A stretch of DNA of 64,000 nucleotides from Azonexus sp. (lineage in GTDB: Bacteria > Pseudomonadota > Gammaproteobacteria > Burkholderiales > Rhodocyclaceae): the NCBI GenBank assembly GCA_031277255.1, contig JAITMS010000088.1, forward strand, positions 62,001-126,000. The letters are read 5' to 3'. Position 1 is the stretch's first letter. Every line of letters begins with the position of its first letter. The translations under genes were made by a program, and so were the position numbers. The notes under the pieces were generated by a model that ran no database searches, had not been told where the DNA came from, and was given only the letters and a program-made list of their open reading frames with translations. Below are positions 1-8,666 of this stretch, in pieces.

Positions 1-150
1 CGTCACTCGGATGGTCAGAATGCCTTGGGCAGCTTTCCCAGTCGCGTTTCGGGAAAACCGCCGCTGATCGACAGCTGTATTGCCTATGCCGCCGACAGCC
101 CTGTCGTCAAAGTCATCTTTCCGGAAATCAATCCGGTGGGTGACGCCTAG
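1..150 (+). CDS. C-terminal fragment of an unrecognised protein
   Basis: The frame is open from the first base to a TAG at 148-150 and gives the last 49 residues of a protein whose start lies outside the window. The tail reads ...PLIDSCIAYAADSPVVKV... and ends ...NPVGDA. I do not recognise a family from this piece. It stops 20 bp before the SDR gene at 171 on the same strand, so it is probably the previous gene of the same catabolic operon. Confidence 0.5.
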   Translation, partial: RHSDGQNALGSFPSRVSGKPPLIDSCIAYAADSPVVKVIFPEINPVGDA

Positions 151-170
151 ATGTTCTGAAAACGGAAAAT

Positions 171-1082
171 ATGCCGAATGGCCTGAAATTTAACAGCATG
201 AACCAGCCGCTGCGGTTGGATGGTCGCACCATTATCATCACTGGTGCATCGCGCGGGGTGGGGCGCCAGTACGCCCGCTTGCTGGCGCAGCTTGGCGCCA
301 ATCTCGTGCTGAACTCAGCCACTGCTGGTGGGCTAGACGAGGTTATCGCTGAAATTGGCGTCGAGTGTGCCGTGGCCGTTACCGGCGACATTGGTGATCC
401 CGCAGTTCCTGCCGCCTTGGTCGCTACTGCCTGCGAACGTTTTGGCGCTCTGGATGCTGTTGTCGCCAACGCCGGCGCCAATTCTGGTCGGCGCACGGTT
501 ACTGAGATCGACGATGCACAGCTACAGCGCATGCTGGAGGTCCACCTCTTTGGCAGTTGGCGGTTGGTGCGTGAGGCGTGGCCGCGCCTGATCGAACGGG
601 ACAGTAGTCGGATCGTGCTGACGACTTCGCAATTTGCTCTCTTCGGTAGCCGTGGCGGAGCCGACTACGCCGCAGCCAAGGGCGCGATATTCGGATTGAC
701 CCGGGCGCTGGCTAATGATGCCTACGGCACCAAGGTGAAGGTCAATGCGGTAGCGCCCATCGCCGCGACGGATATGAGCGATGCCACACTATCACCCGAA
801 GCCGCAGCAAGATTCCGTAAACGCGCCCCCGCACAGTTTGTCGCCCCATTGGTAGCATTACTTGTCCACCCGAATTGTCCGGTTAACGGCGAGGTGTTCA
901 ATTGCGGAGCGGGCTTGGTTGACCGGATTTTCGTTGCTGCCGGACGAGGGGCCACTTTTGACATACAGGACATCAGCGCCGAAGCGATCTTGACCCATTT
1001 CGAGCAGGTGATGGCCGAGGACGGCTACCTTGTTCCATCCCGGATGGAGGAGTTGAACAGGCTGCTTCCTCCGTCGCAATGA
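171..1082 (+). CDS. SDR-family oxidoreductase with C-terminal extension
   Basis: Short-chain dehydrogenase of 303 residues. The NAD(P)-binding motif TGASRGVG is at about 24-31, the NAG motif is present (VVANAGAN), and the catalytic YxxxK pair is Tyr166/Lys170 (YAAAK). The protein is about 50 residues longer than a minimal SDR; the tail contains a NCGAGLVDRIFV stretch and a helix, much like the paralogue at 42300-43268. Family knowledge suggests a 3-hydroxyacyl-CoA dehydrogenase resembling the N-terminal domain of peroxisomal multifunctional enzyme 2; the substrate is inferred. ATG 171 follows a weak GGAA; ATG 198 (MNQPLRL) is an alternative that matches the paralogue better. Confidence 0.85.
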   Translation: MPNGLKFNSMNQPLRLDGRTIIITGASRGVGRQYARLLAQLGANLVLNSATAGGLDEVIAEIGVECAVAVTGDIGDPAVPAALVATACERFGALDAVVANAGANSGRRTVTEIDDAQLQRMLEVHLFGSWRLVREAWPRLIERDSSRIVLTTSQFALFGSRGGADYAAAKGAIFGLTRALANDAYGTKVKVNAVAPIAATDMSDATLSPEAAARFRKRAPAQFVAPLVALLVHPNCPVNGEVFNCGAGLVDRIFVAAGRGATFDIQDISAEAILTHFEQVMAEDGYLVPSRMEELNRLLPPSQ

Positions 1083-1232
1083 AATTCCGATGCCCGCACG
1101 GATAGCCGATATGGTCAAGGAAGTACGGTGACCGTAAAAGGAGAAACTCTGCCCCGGCGGAGCGTTCAGTTGGTGGCGCAGCCGCTTGCTTAAACCATCC
1201 CAAGCAGCCAACACCAACCGAAATCTCATATG

Positions 1233-1261
1233 TTGACCCCAAGGCGAAACGTTTATATTAT
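1233..1261 (+). promoter_or_regulatory. Sigma-70-type promoter of the 1285 operon
   Basis: TTGACC at 1233-1238, a 17-bp spacer, and TATTAT at 1256-1261 match five of six bases in both boxes. The last base of the -10 box is the first base of the palindrome at 1261-1275, so transcription would start inside or just after that site. Confidence 0.6.
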
Positions 1262-1275
1262 TGAACTACGTTCAC
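1261..1275. promoter_or_regulatory. Operator copy 1 of the shared 15-bp palindrome
   Basis: TTGAACTACGTTCAC matches the pattern TWGAAYNNNGTTCWA found at three other promoters of this window, except at the last base. It abuts the -10 box at 1256-1261, the position expected of a repressor site. The first base is also the TTG that opens the longest reading frame here, which argues that translation really begins downstream at 1285 or 1294. Confidence 0.6.
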
Positions 1276-1284
1276 AACATTGTA

Positions 1285-2205
1285 ATGGATGACATGAATA
1301 AATACCTTCGTACCAATGACTATCTGTTGTTCGATGTCAAGGAGCGTGTCGCGCGTATTACCCTGAACCGCCCTGACAAGCGTAATGCATTGTCTCCCGC
1401 CATGCTTGCGGAGTTGCGCGATGCCATGACGGAAGCTGACGCGCGCGTGGATGTGAACGTCGTGATCCTTGAGGGGGCAGGCAAGGATTTTTGCGCCGGT
1501 TATGACCTTGCCGGCGCCTATGCCGGCTTCAAGGATGGCGAAGCGCCACCGTGGGATGAAACGCAATACCGTACCCTCAATGGCACGATCGACGACGACT
1601 GCTGGAACATGGAGCAGACTCAGAAGCTCACCATAACCATGTTTGACATGCATAAGCCGGTCATCGCCAAGGTACAGGGAAACTGCCTCGCTGGCGGTAC
1701 TGATTTGGCCATGCTGTGCGACTTCATCATCGCCTCTCAGACCGCCAAGATCGGCTTTCCCGCTGCTCGCGGCAATGGCACTCCGCCCAGCCAGACTTGG
1801 CTCTACCACGTCGGGCCTCAGTGGGCGAAGCGCATCCTCATGACCGGTGACAACCTCTGGGGCAAGGATGCGGCGAAGCTTGGCCTCGTCCTTGATGCCG
1901 TTCCGGCTGAGAAACTTGATGACGCAGTCAATGAACTTGCCCGCCGCATCAGCTTCGTTGACGCCGATATGTTGTCCGCCCACAAGCGTGTCATCAACAT
2001 GGCTATGGAACTGCAAGGCGCTCGTACCTTGCAACGCTTTGCCGTTGAAATGGATGCGCGCGCACACCTGTGTCAGGGACCGCGGCGCAAGCAGTTCAAA
2101 TCTGACATGGCCGAACAAGGTCTTAAGGTCGCCTTAAAGAACCGCGACGAGCCTTTCGGCGATGGCATGGTCAAGGCTCACTGGCTCAACGAAGAAACTG
2201 ACTGA
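1285..2205 (+). CDS. Enoyl-CoA hydratase/isomerase (crotonase) family protein
   Basis: Crotonase-fold protein of about 306 residues acting on a CoA thioester. The N-terminal ITLNRPDKRNAL and the oxyanion-hole stretches DFCAGYDL and GNCLAGGTDLAM are typical. At the usual second-glutamate region it reads GFPAARGNGTPP, so the standard hydratase Glu pair is not obvious, and a hydrolase, isomerase or ring-cleaving role is possible. Start chosen at ATG 1285 (MDDMNKY; ATG 1294 also possible) because the longer TTG start lies inside the operator. It is the first gene of a run of three crotonases and two flavin enzymes, spaced 15-28 bp. Confidence 0.88.
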   Translation: MDDMNKYLRTNDYLLFDVKERVARITLNRPDKRNALSPAMLAELRDAMTEADARVDVNVVILEGAGKDFCAGYDLAGAYAGFKDGEAPPWDETQYRTLNGTIDDDCWNMEQTQKLTITMFDMHKPVIAKVQGNCLAGGTDLAMLCDFIIASQTAKIGFPAARGNGTPPSQTWLYHVGPQWAKRILMTGDNLWGKDAAKLGLVLDAVPAEKLDDAVNELARRISFVDADMLSAHKRVINMAMELQGARTLQRFAVEMDARAHLCQGPRRKQFKSDMAEQGLKVALKNRDEPFGDGMVKAHWLNEETD

Positions 2206-2220
2206 GCAGAGGAAAGCGAT

Positions 2221-3030
2221 ATGTCTGACTGTTTTCTGATTGAAGAACCGATTGAAGGCGTCAAGCGCATCACCATCAATCGCCCGGAATCGACAAATTC
2301 CTTCCAGTTTGAGATGTACTCGGAACTGGCCGATCTATTCAAAGAGATCAAGTATGACCCCAAGACCCGCGTGGTGATCTTGACCGCAGCGGGCAACAAG
2401 CACTTCTGTACGGGTCACGACCTGAAGAACCCAGGCAAGGCGCATTGGATTCCAGAGGGCTTGGGCAAGCCTTTCTCCTCGCGCTACTCAATCGACGTTA
2501 TCGCTTCTTTACCCATACTGATGCGCAATCTGCCGCAACCGGTGATCTGCGGCGTCAACGGTACCGTGGCGGGCATGGCGCTGGCATTTCCGCTGGCGGC
2601 GGACATCACCATCGCGGCCAAGTCGGCGAAGTTCGTCAACGCGATCCACAACGCCGGTTCGGGTGCCGAACTGGGTATCAGCTATCTGCTGCCTCGCGCC
2701 GTGGGTACGCAGCGCGCCGCTGAGATTCTCTACACCGCGCGCCCTGTCTTGGCGGACGAGGCGGAACGTATCGGCATGGTGCTGAAAACTGTGCCGGACG
2801 AAGAGTTACAGAATGCTTGCTTGGAAATCGCCAGAAACATAACCGTCAACGTGCCGATGGGTATCTGGGTGACCAAGCAATCGCTGTGGGCCAACATGAA
2901 TGCGGGCAGTCTGGAACAGGCTATTGAGTTCGAGAGCCGCGGGGTATACGTGGCGCAATCGACCGAAGACAAGGTCGAGAAGCAAAAAGCTTTCTTCGAG
3001 AAGCGCACGCCAAACTTCCAATACAAATAA
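2221..3030 (+). CDS. Enoyl-CoA hydratase/isomerase family protein
   Basis: A 269-residue crotonase of normal length. Visible motifs are ITINRPESTNSF, the first oxyanion-hole loop HFCTGHDL, the second loop GTVAGMALAFPLAADI, and AELGISYLLPRAVG in the region of the second catalytic Glu. AGAGGAAA precedes ATG 2221 at good spacing. It starts 15 bp after the previous crotonase and ends 13 bp before the next, so the three are surely cotranscribed. The exact substrate cannot be read from sequence. Confidence 0.9.
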   Translation: MSDCFLIEEPIEGVKRITINRPESTNSFQFEMYSELADLFKEIKYDPKTRVVILTAAGNKHFCTGHDLKNPGKAHWIPEGLGKPFSSRYSIDVIASLPILMRNLPQPVICGVNGTVAGMALAFPLAADITIAAKSAKFVNAIHNAGSGAELGISYLLPRAVGTQRAAEILYTARPVLADEAERIGMVLKTVPDEELQNACLEIARNITVNVPMGIWVTKQSLWANMNAGSLEQAIEFESRGVYVAQSTEDKVEKQKAFFEKRTPNFQYK

Positions 3031-3043
3031 CTTGGGGGCAGGA

Positions 3044-3949
3044 ATGAATTTTCAGTACATTCGCTATGACGTAAAGGATCGTATCGCGACGATCACGCTG
3101 AACCGTCCTGAAGTGTTCAATGCCGTCAACCGGGCGATGATGGATGAGTTAATCGCCGTATTCGACGAGACTGACCGCGATGATAAGGTCAGCGTTGTGG
3201 TGGTGACTGGCGAGGGCAAAGGTTTCTGCGGCGGAGCGGATCTTTCCAAGGGCGCCGACGGTGCTTTCAACAAGGAAAAGAACGACGCGGCGGCGCTTGA
3301 TGGCTCGCCGGTCCGTCCTGACGGCACCATCGACTACAGCAAGGAAAGTGCGCGCGATGGCGGCGGCAAGCTGGCCCTGCGTATCTTTAACAGCCTGAAG
3401 CCGGTGATTGGCGCGATCAATGGCGCCGGTGTCGGTATCGGGGCCTCAATGCTTTTGCCGATGGATATTCGCATTGCCAGTGACAAGGGGCGTTTGGGAT
3501 TCGTTTATGCGCGCCGCGGCATTGTTTTTGAATGCTGCTCCTCCTGGTTCTTGCCGCGCCTCGTTGGTATCGCCAAAGCGATGGAATGGAGCCTGAGCGG
3601 TCGGGTGCTGGGCGCCGATGAACTCAAGGCTGGCGGCTTGGTCAGCGAGGTTGTGCCTCCTGAACAACTGTTGCCGAGAGCCTATGAAATCGCCCGCGAA
3701 ATCGCTGACAACACGGCTCCGGTCTCGGTGGCATTGATGCGGCAGATGGCTTGGCGCAGCCTCGGCATGTCGCATCCGATGGAAGCACACCGCATCGAGA
3801 GCCGGGGCATCTGTACCCGTGGGCGGACTCTGGATGCCAAGGAAGGCGTTCAGTCCTTCCTCGAAAAGCGGCTACCCAACTTCCCCTGTACCGTGTCGAA
3901 AGACATGCCTGACTATTTCCCGTGGTGGGATGAACCAAAGTATTTCTGA
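3044..3949 (+). CDS. Enoyl-CoA hydratase/isomerase family protein
   Basis: Third crotonase of the operon, about 301 residues. It shows ITLNRPEVFNAVN, GKGFCGGADLS and INGAGVGIGASMLLPMDIRIA. The position of the first catalytic Glu holds a hydrophobic residue and the second region is RRGIVFECCSSWFLPR, so a classical hydratase mechanism is doubtful and isomerase or hydrolase activity is possible. The frame runs upstream to 2900 inside the preceding gene, but GGGGGCAGGA followed by ATG 3044 (MNFQYIRY) is clearly the start. The C-terminus has an unusual PDYFPWWDEPKYF tail. Confidence 0.88.
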   Translation: MNFQYIRYDVKDRIATITLNRPEVFNAVNRAMMDELIAVFDETDRDDKVSVVVVTGEGKGFCGGADLSKGADGAFNKEKNDAAALDGSPVRPDGTIDYSKESARDGGGKLALRIFNSLKPVIGAINGAGVGIGASMLLPMDIRIASDKGRLGFVYARRGIVFECCSSWFLPRLVGIAKAMEWSLSGRVLGADELKAGGLVSEVVPPEQLLPRAYEIAREIADNTAPVSVALMRQMAWRSLGMSHPMEAHRIESRGICTRGRTLDAKEGVQSFLEKRLPNFPCTVSKDMPDYFPWWDEPKYF

Positions 3950-3972
3950 AGGACGCTTTGGGAGGGAATCGC

Positions 3973-5016
3973 GTGAAAACATCTGTTACAGAGCTTTTCG
4001 GTATCAAATACCCAATCCTCAATGCAGGAATGGGGCGGGTTGCCTTTCCCGATATGGTTGCGGCGGTATCGAATGCTGGAGGGCTGGGTGTCCTTGGCGC
4101 AGGTTCAGGGGCGCCCGAGCAAACACGAAAGCAAATTCGGGAAATCCGCACCCTGACAGACAAGCCCTTTGGTATCAACGCGCCGCTGGCGCTGCCCAAC
4201 GGCAAGGAAAATGCCATCGTGGCTCTTGAGGAAAAGGTGCCAGTCATTAACTATTCGATGGGAAAAGGCGATTGGATCATCAAGGCGGCTCATCAATACG
4301 GCGGCAAGGTCATGGCCTCGGTCAACGATGTCCATCTCGCCCGGCGCGCACAAGAGCACGGCTGCGATGCCGTGATCGCCGCCGGACATGAGGGGGCCGG
4401 TCATGTTGGTGAAATCGGTACTTTCGTGCTCCTCAATCGGCTGGCTGAAGTGTTGAGGATTCCCATTATCGCAGCAGGTGGCATTGCCAACGGGGCAGGG
4501 CTGGTGGCGGCATTAGCGTTGGGCGCTGGCGGTATTTCAATGGGTACGCGCTTCTGGACCACGAAGGAAGGCCCGATGCACCCGAACTGGAAAAACAAGG
4601 CGCTTGAACTCGATGTGCAGGACACCATTTTCTCGACGCGCTTCGATGGCATACCGTGTCGCCAGATGAAGACTGTTGCCGCCGAGCAGATGGCTTCGGG
4701 AAGGATGCTCAACCTCTGGGAAGTGTTTATGAATTCCTTCAAAATCGCGAAGGAATTGGAGATTCCCTGGCTGAAGCTTGTGAAGCAGACTCTGTCGCTC
4801 GGCCCCAGGCAGATCGAGAGCATGATGCGCATGTCAAAGATGCTCAAAATGCACACGATCACCCTGACCACAGGCGATTTGAATACGGGGATGACGGCAT
4901 CAGGACAGTCTGTCGGCCTGATCCATGACCTGCCGACAATCGCTGAATTGTTTGAACGCATCCTTGCCGAAGCAAAAGCGGCTCAACAAGGGGTTGCGAC
5001 TGCCGTAGCCGACTAA
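3973..5016 (+). CDS. Nitronate monooxygenase/FabK/IpdC-type flavin oxidoreductase
   Basis: TIM-barrel FMN protein of about 347 residues. It shows FGIKYPILNAGMG at the N-terminus, GHEGAGHVG, and phosphate-binding glycine stretches AAGGIANGAG and GAGGISMGTRF. Family members oxidise nitronates, reduce enoyl-ACP (FabK), or act in steroid ring degradation (IpdC); the neighbourhood favours an acyl-CoA substrate. GTG 3973 was chosen because GGGAGGGAA lies six bases ahead; an upstream TTG at 3958 has no such site. It is the most diverged of four paralogues in the window and is followed directly by a second one. Confidence 0.85.
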   Translation: MKTSVTELFGIKYPILNAGMGRVAFPDMVAAVSNAGGLGVLGAGSGAPEQTRKQIREIRTLTDKPFGINAPLALPNGKENAIVALEEKVPVINYSMGKGDWIIKAAHQYGGKVMASVNDVHLARRAQEHGCDAVIAAGHEGAGHVGEIGTFVLLNRLAEVLRIPIIAAGGIANGAGLVAALALGAGGISMGTRFWTTKEGPMHPNWKNKALELDVQDTIFSTRFDGIPCRQMKTVAAEQMASGRMLNLWEVFMNSFKIAKELEIPWLKLVKQTLSLGPRQIESMMRMSKMLKMHTITLTTGDLNTGMTASGQSVGLIHDLPTIAELFERILAEAKAAQQGVATAVAD

Positions 5017-5043
5017 CGCAGTCTGATCGGGAGATCTACCACC

Positions 5044-6024
5044 ATGCTGGCAACCCGCTTTACCGAAATGTTCGGGGTACGCCACCCGATTGTTCAGGGT
5101 GGCATGCGCGGCATTGCCATGGCCGAGCTTACTGCCGCCGTAGCCAAGGCTGGCTGCCTCGGCTTTCTTTCAGCGCATACTCACGCTGACCCGGAAGGAT
5201 TGCGCCAAGAAATTCTAAAAACACGCGGACTGACCACCCAGCCTTTTGGCGTCAATCTGACGGTGCTGCCTAATATCGTAGGCCGCGACTACGACGCATA
5301 TGCCCAAATCATCATCGAAATGGGTGTGCCCTTCGTTGAAACAGCAGGTAGCAATCCCGCCAAATTTATTGATCTATTCAAGCGGGCAGGCATCAAGACT
5401 ATCCACAAGTGTCCGTCGTCGATTCGCTTTGCGCTTAAAGCCCAAGAATTGGGCGCTGATGCGGTCAGCATTCATGGTTTTGAATGCGGCGGTCATCCAG
5501 GCGAGGATGATCTTCCTGGCTTGGTGCTGCTACCGGCTGCTGCCGACAAGCTAAAGCTACCGATCCTGTCGTCGGGTGGCGTGGCTGATGGACGCGGTCT
5601 CGCTGCAATACTGGCGCTCGGTGCAAGTGGTGCGGTGATGGGCACACGTTTCCTGTTGACGCAAGAATCTCCGCTACATCCAGCGGTCAAGGCCCGTATG
5701 GTTGCAGCGACCGAGCGCGACACGCGGATGATTGGTCGCAGCGTCCGCGATTCATCACGCGTACTGCACAATCGACTGGTGGACGAGATTCTCGAGTTTG
5801 AACGGCGTGGTGGCGCCGATTACCACGAACTGTTCCCGTTAATCGGGGCAGAGCGCTGGATAGACGCCTCGCATCGCGGCGACCCGGAAGATGGCGCTTA
5901 CCCCCTTGGTTTGGCGGTCGGCCTGATCCACGATCTACCAACTGTAGACGAAGTCGTTAAACGCATTATCGCCGAAACGACAACAGTAATTCAAAACCGC
6001 TTGGCCTTGATGGTGACAGGCTAG
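5044..6024 (+). CDS. Nitronate monooxygenase/IpdC-type flavin oxidoreductase
   Basis: A 326-residue FMN-dependent TIM-barrel enzyme beginning MLATRFTEMFGVRHP. Conserved stretches include VQGGM, VETAGSNPAK, HGFECGGHPGEDD, SSGGVADGRG and GAVMGTRFLLTQES. It is clearly close to the protein encoded at 11998-12972, with long shared blocks, and more distant from the one at 3973. GGGAGATCTACCACC precedes ATG 5044. It is the last gene of the operon that begins with the palindromic operator. Role in acyl-CoA or ring reduction is inferred from context. Confidence 0.87.
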   Translation: MLATRFTEMFGVRHPIVQGGMRGIAMAELTAAVAKAGCLGFLSAHTHADPEGLRQEILKTRGLTTQPFGVNLTVLPNIVGRDYDAYAQIIIEMGVPFVETAGSNPAKFIDLFKRAGIKTIHKCPSSIRFALKAQELGADAVSIHGFECGGHPGEDDLPGLVLLPAAADKLKLPILSSGGVADGRGLAAILALGASGAVMGTRFLLTQESPLHPAVKARMVAATERDTRMIGRSVRDSSRVLHNRLVDEILEFERRGGADYHELFPLIGAERWIDASHRGDPEDGAYPLGLAVGLIHDLPTVDEVVKRIIAETTTVIQNRLALMVTG

Positions 6025-6095
6025 ATCGTCTGTTGATGCGGGTTAACTAATGGGTGACCTTCATTGCTAATCAGGTTGTTTTTGGACAACTTCTG

Positions 6096-6296
6096 ATGAT
6101 TGCCTCGCCTTGCATCAATATCTGCCAAATGGACCCGCTCAGCGGACTGTGCGTCGGTTGCCAGCGCACTCTGGCCGAAATCGCCACTTGGTCCGCCACC
6201 GATGATATCGAACGGCGGCGGATTCTGGCCGCTATCGCCGAGCGCCGACGCTTGGCCGAGCAGGCTTCTGGTCGAGAGGCGTGCCCCGTCTACTGA
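6096..6296 (+). CDS. DUF1289 family small cysteine-rich protein
   Basis: Sixty-six residues starting MIASPCINICQMD. The pattern SPCxxxC...GLCxGCxRTLxEIxxW is the DUF1289 signature; its four cysteines are thought to bind metal or an Fe-S cluster. The C-terminal half is an arginine-rich helix (ERRRILAAIAERRR). ATG 6096 gives the usual family length; the frame could begin at GTG 6054. It lies 71 bp after the flavin oxidoreductase on the same strand. Function is unknown. Confidence 0.75.
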   Translation: MIASPCINICQMDPLSGLCVGCQRTLAEIATWSATDDIERRRILAAIAERRRLAEQASGREACPVY

Positions 6297-6472
6297 ATGC
6301 CATGGATACCCCGCAAGAATATCTTTTTCTTTGCGTCGACGTTTATCGGTCGCCTCGGTTCTGGCCAATGTCTGTTCTGCGGCCAAGCGTTGCTTGCCTT
6401 GCCGCAGAAAAATCGAACCTGAACCACCGATCAATCGCCAGTCCGCCGCATAATCGGGATGGATGATCTGGC

Positions 6473-7387
6473 ATGAACCCGCATCTCCCTGCTTCGCTAC
6501 TCGTCCTCGAACGCGGCTGGTTGTCGGCCAACAATATCCTGTTTTTCGAAGGCGAGGGCGCGACGCTGGTCGACAGCGGTTATGTCAGCCACGCCGAGCA
6601 GACCGTGGCGCTGGTTCGCCAGGCGCTCGGCGGGCGGCGTCTGACGCGTCTCCTGAATACCCATTCACATTCCGACCACATCGGCGGCAACGCCGCACTA
6701 CAGGCCGCTTTCGGCTGCTTAATCACGGTTCCGGCTGGGCTGCATGCCGCCATCGCTGACTGGGACGAGAACGCGCTGCTACTCTCGCCGCTCGGCCAGC
6801 AAAGCACCCGCTTTCAGCACGACAGTCTGATCGGTCCCGGCAATGAAATCGTCATGGGCGATCTGGCCTGGCAAACTATCGCCGCGCCGGGTCACGACAT
6901 GGAGGCGCTGGTCTACTACAACCCGGACAAGCGTCTGTTGATATCGGGCGACGCACTATGGCAGAACGGTTTCGGTGTCATTTTTCCGGAATTGCTGGGC
7001 GAGGCCGACGGTCTGGCGGCAACCCGTGAGACACTGCAGACGCTCGCCGAACTACCCATCGACATCATCATTCCTGGCCACGGGAGTCCCTTCGCCGAGG
7101 TCGATAAGGCATTCGACTTGGCCTTCCGCCGCCTTGACGCCTTTGCCGCCGATATCGACAAACTTGCCTGGCACGCGATCAAGGTCATCGTCTCCTTTGC
7201 CATGCTCGAACGCCAGCGGCTACCCGTCGACGCTTTCCGCAGCTTCATCCGCCAACTGCCCTTCGCCATCAACGTCAACCAGCGCTACCTCGGCCTCGAT
7301 GAAGAAACGCTGACCAGCCGTGTCGAGCGCGACCTGCTACTGGTCAATGCCCTGCGCCGCGAGGACGGCTGGATTCGCGCCGCCTGA
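6473..7387 (+). CDS. MBL-fold metallo-hydrolase
   Basis: Metallo-beta-lactamase fold protein of 304 residues. The metal-binding signature HSHSDH is at 64-69, with further ligands in GHDMEAL (about 141), SGDALWQ (about 160) and PGHGSP (about 203). Such proteins hydrolyse thioesters, lactones or phosphoesters using two zinc or iron ions. The C-terminal 100 residues form a helical extension. No membrane segment or signal peptide. About 175 bp with no supported gene separate it from the DUF1289 gene, so it may be transcribed independently. Confidence 0.85.
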   Translation: MNPHLPASLLVLERGWLSANNILFFEGEGATLVDSGYVSHAEQTVALVRQALGGRRLTRLLNTHSHSDHIGGNAALQAAFGCLITVPAGLHAAIADWDENALLLSPLGQQSTRFQHDSLIGPGNEIVMGDLAWQTIAAPGHDMEALVYYNPDKRLLISGDALWQNGFGVIFPELLGEADGLAATRETLQTLAELPIDIIIPGHGSPFAEVDKAFDLAFRRLDAFAADIDKLAWHAIKVIVSFAMLERQRLPVDAFRSFIRQLPFAINVNQRYLGLDEETLTSRVERDLLLVNALRREDGWIRAA

Positions 7388-7471
7388 GCAGCCGTCCCAA
7401 GCGTAGGCCAGCGCTACGCGAAGTGTAGATCTGCTTTGGGGTTACGGGTACCGTTTTCGGCAAAGATGTAG

Positions 7472-7633
7472 GCCGTACTCCAAAAGACCGAAGGGATCGA
7501 CTGTTGGACGCTGTGCCGCGCTCTCTCGGGGCCGCCCAAAGGGTTTGGCGGACGCCCGCCGGTGGATGCCGTGACTGCTGGTTCGATCAATGATGTGGTC
7601 AGGGCCGTGTTCAACGCCTTGGGCGTTCACTGA
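7472..7633 (+). pseudogene. Remnant resembling an Xre/MbcA/ParS (DUF2384) antitoxin C-terminus
   Basis: Within the 490-bp gap between the hydrolase and the reverse-strand SDR, a frame opened by a TAG at 7469 runs to a TGA at 7631 without a start codon. Its end reads FGGRPPVDAVTAGSINDVV, then RAVFNALGVH, which resembles the toxin-binding end of DUF2384 antitoxins (pattern GGRxPxD...V...L). No upstream part or partner toxin was found. The rest of 7388-7880 shows no gene; a short GCGTAG/CTACGC hairpin at 7401-7419 follows the hydrolase. Confidence 0.35.
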
Positions 7634-7880
7634 CGGGGACTGACGCGCGGACATGATGTCGCTGTCGTTTCGAATCAAGACGGGTGCGCTGCTCCAGCAT
7701 GGCCGCGTTTCGTGGCGGACTATCGAATCGGCGTTGAGACTGATCCCGATGATACAGAGATACCGTTGCATCCTTGATGCGTTGACGCGCCTCGTTTATT
7801 GCCTGGTGTGGTTCCAGTTGCCGGTGGATGGTCGATGAGCGCCATTCGGCTTGGGCGTCATTGAACTATCTTCGGCGACG

Positions 7881-8666
7881 TCAGGAAGTCACCACCACCG
7901 GCAGCGATAAAACACCCACCATGCCGCCATCGACATGCAAGGTCTGGCCGTTGATGTAGCCAGCAGCCTCGGAGGCGAGGAAGATGGCCGAACCCGCCAA
8001 TTCATCCGGGCGGCCCAGACGGTTCATGGCGATGGCATCGGTGAACACCTTCAGGCGTGCCGGGTCGGCCATGACGGGCTGGGCCATGTCGGTTTCGAAG
8101 ATGCCGGGGGCAATGGCGTTGCAGGTCACGTTGTGGCGCCCTAACTCTCCCGCCAGCGACCGGGTCAGCCCGGCAACGCCGTGCTTGCTCGCCACATAGG
8201 CTTGCAGGCGTTCACGACCGATCGCGGCGACATAGGAACTGATGTTGATGATCCGGCCCCAGCGTTGCGCCACCATGGGGCGTGCGGCCTCCCGCGCCAG
8301 CAGGTATACCGCCGTCAGATTGGTATCCAGCGTGCGGCGCCACACGTCCATGCTGGAATCGAATAGCGGCCCCCAGACGCAGATACCGGCGTTGTTGACC
8401 AGAATATCCAGCCGCCCCAGGCGCTGCACGATGCGTGGAACGACCGCGCTGACCGCGGACTCGTCCAGCAAATCGAATGCCTCGATCTCGGCGTGGCCGC
8501 CGACGGCGCGGATGCCGTCAGCGACTTCACGTAATTTGTCGCTATCCCGCGCGGCCAGCACGACCGTCGCGCCGACCTTGGCCAAGGCTTCGGCCATCGC
8601 GCGGCCCAAGCCGCGGGAAGCGCCGGTAATCAAGGCAATCCGGCCATCAAGGTTGAAAAGTTTCAT
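7881..8666 (-). CDS. SDR-family oxidoreductase
   Basis: Classical 261-residue SDR. TGASRGLG is at 14-21, NNAG is present, catalytic Ser is in INISSYV, and Tyr157/Lys161 form YVASK. The C-terminal GYINGQTLHVDGG is the family consensus. It resembles gluconate 5-dehydrogenase/3-oxoacyl reductase types. It stands alone on the reverse strand, divergent from the amidohydrolase at 9174, and its substrate is unknown. Confidence 0.85.
   Translation of the reverse strand: MKLFNLDGRIALITGASRGLGRAMAEALAKVGATVVLAARDSDKLREVADGIRAVGGHAEIEAFDLLDESAVSAVVPRIVQRLGRLDILVNNAGICVWGPLFDSSMDVWRRTLDTNLTAVYLLAREAARPMVAQRWGRIINISSYVAAIGRERLQAYVASKHGVAGLTRSLAGELGRHNVTCNAIAPGIFETDMAQPVMADPARLKVFTDAIAMNRLGRPDELAGSAIFLASEAAGYINGQTLHVDGGMVGVLSLPVVVTS

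Noticed and set aside
6281..6466. Small overlapping forward frames between the DUF1289 and MBL genes
   Set aside because: Three overlapping frames of similar length, none with a family match or convincing start.
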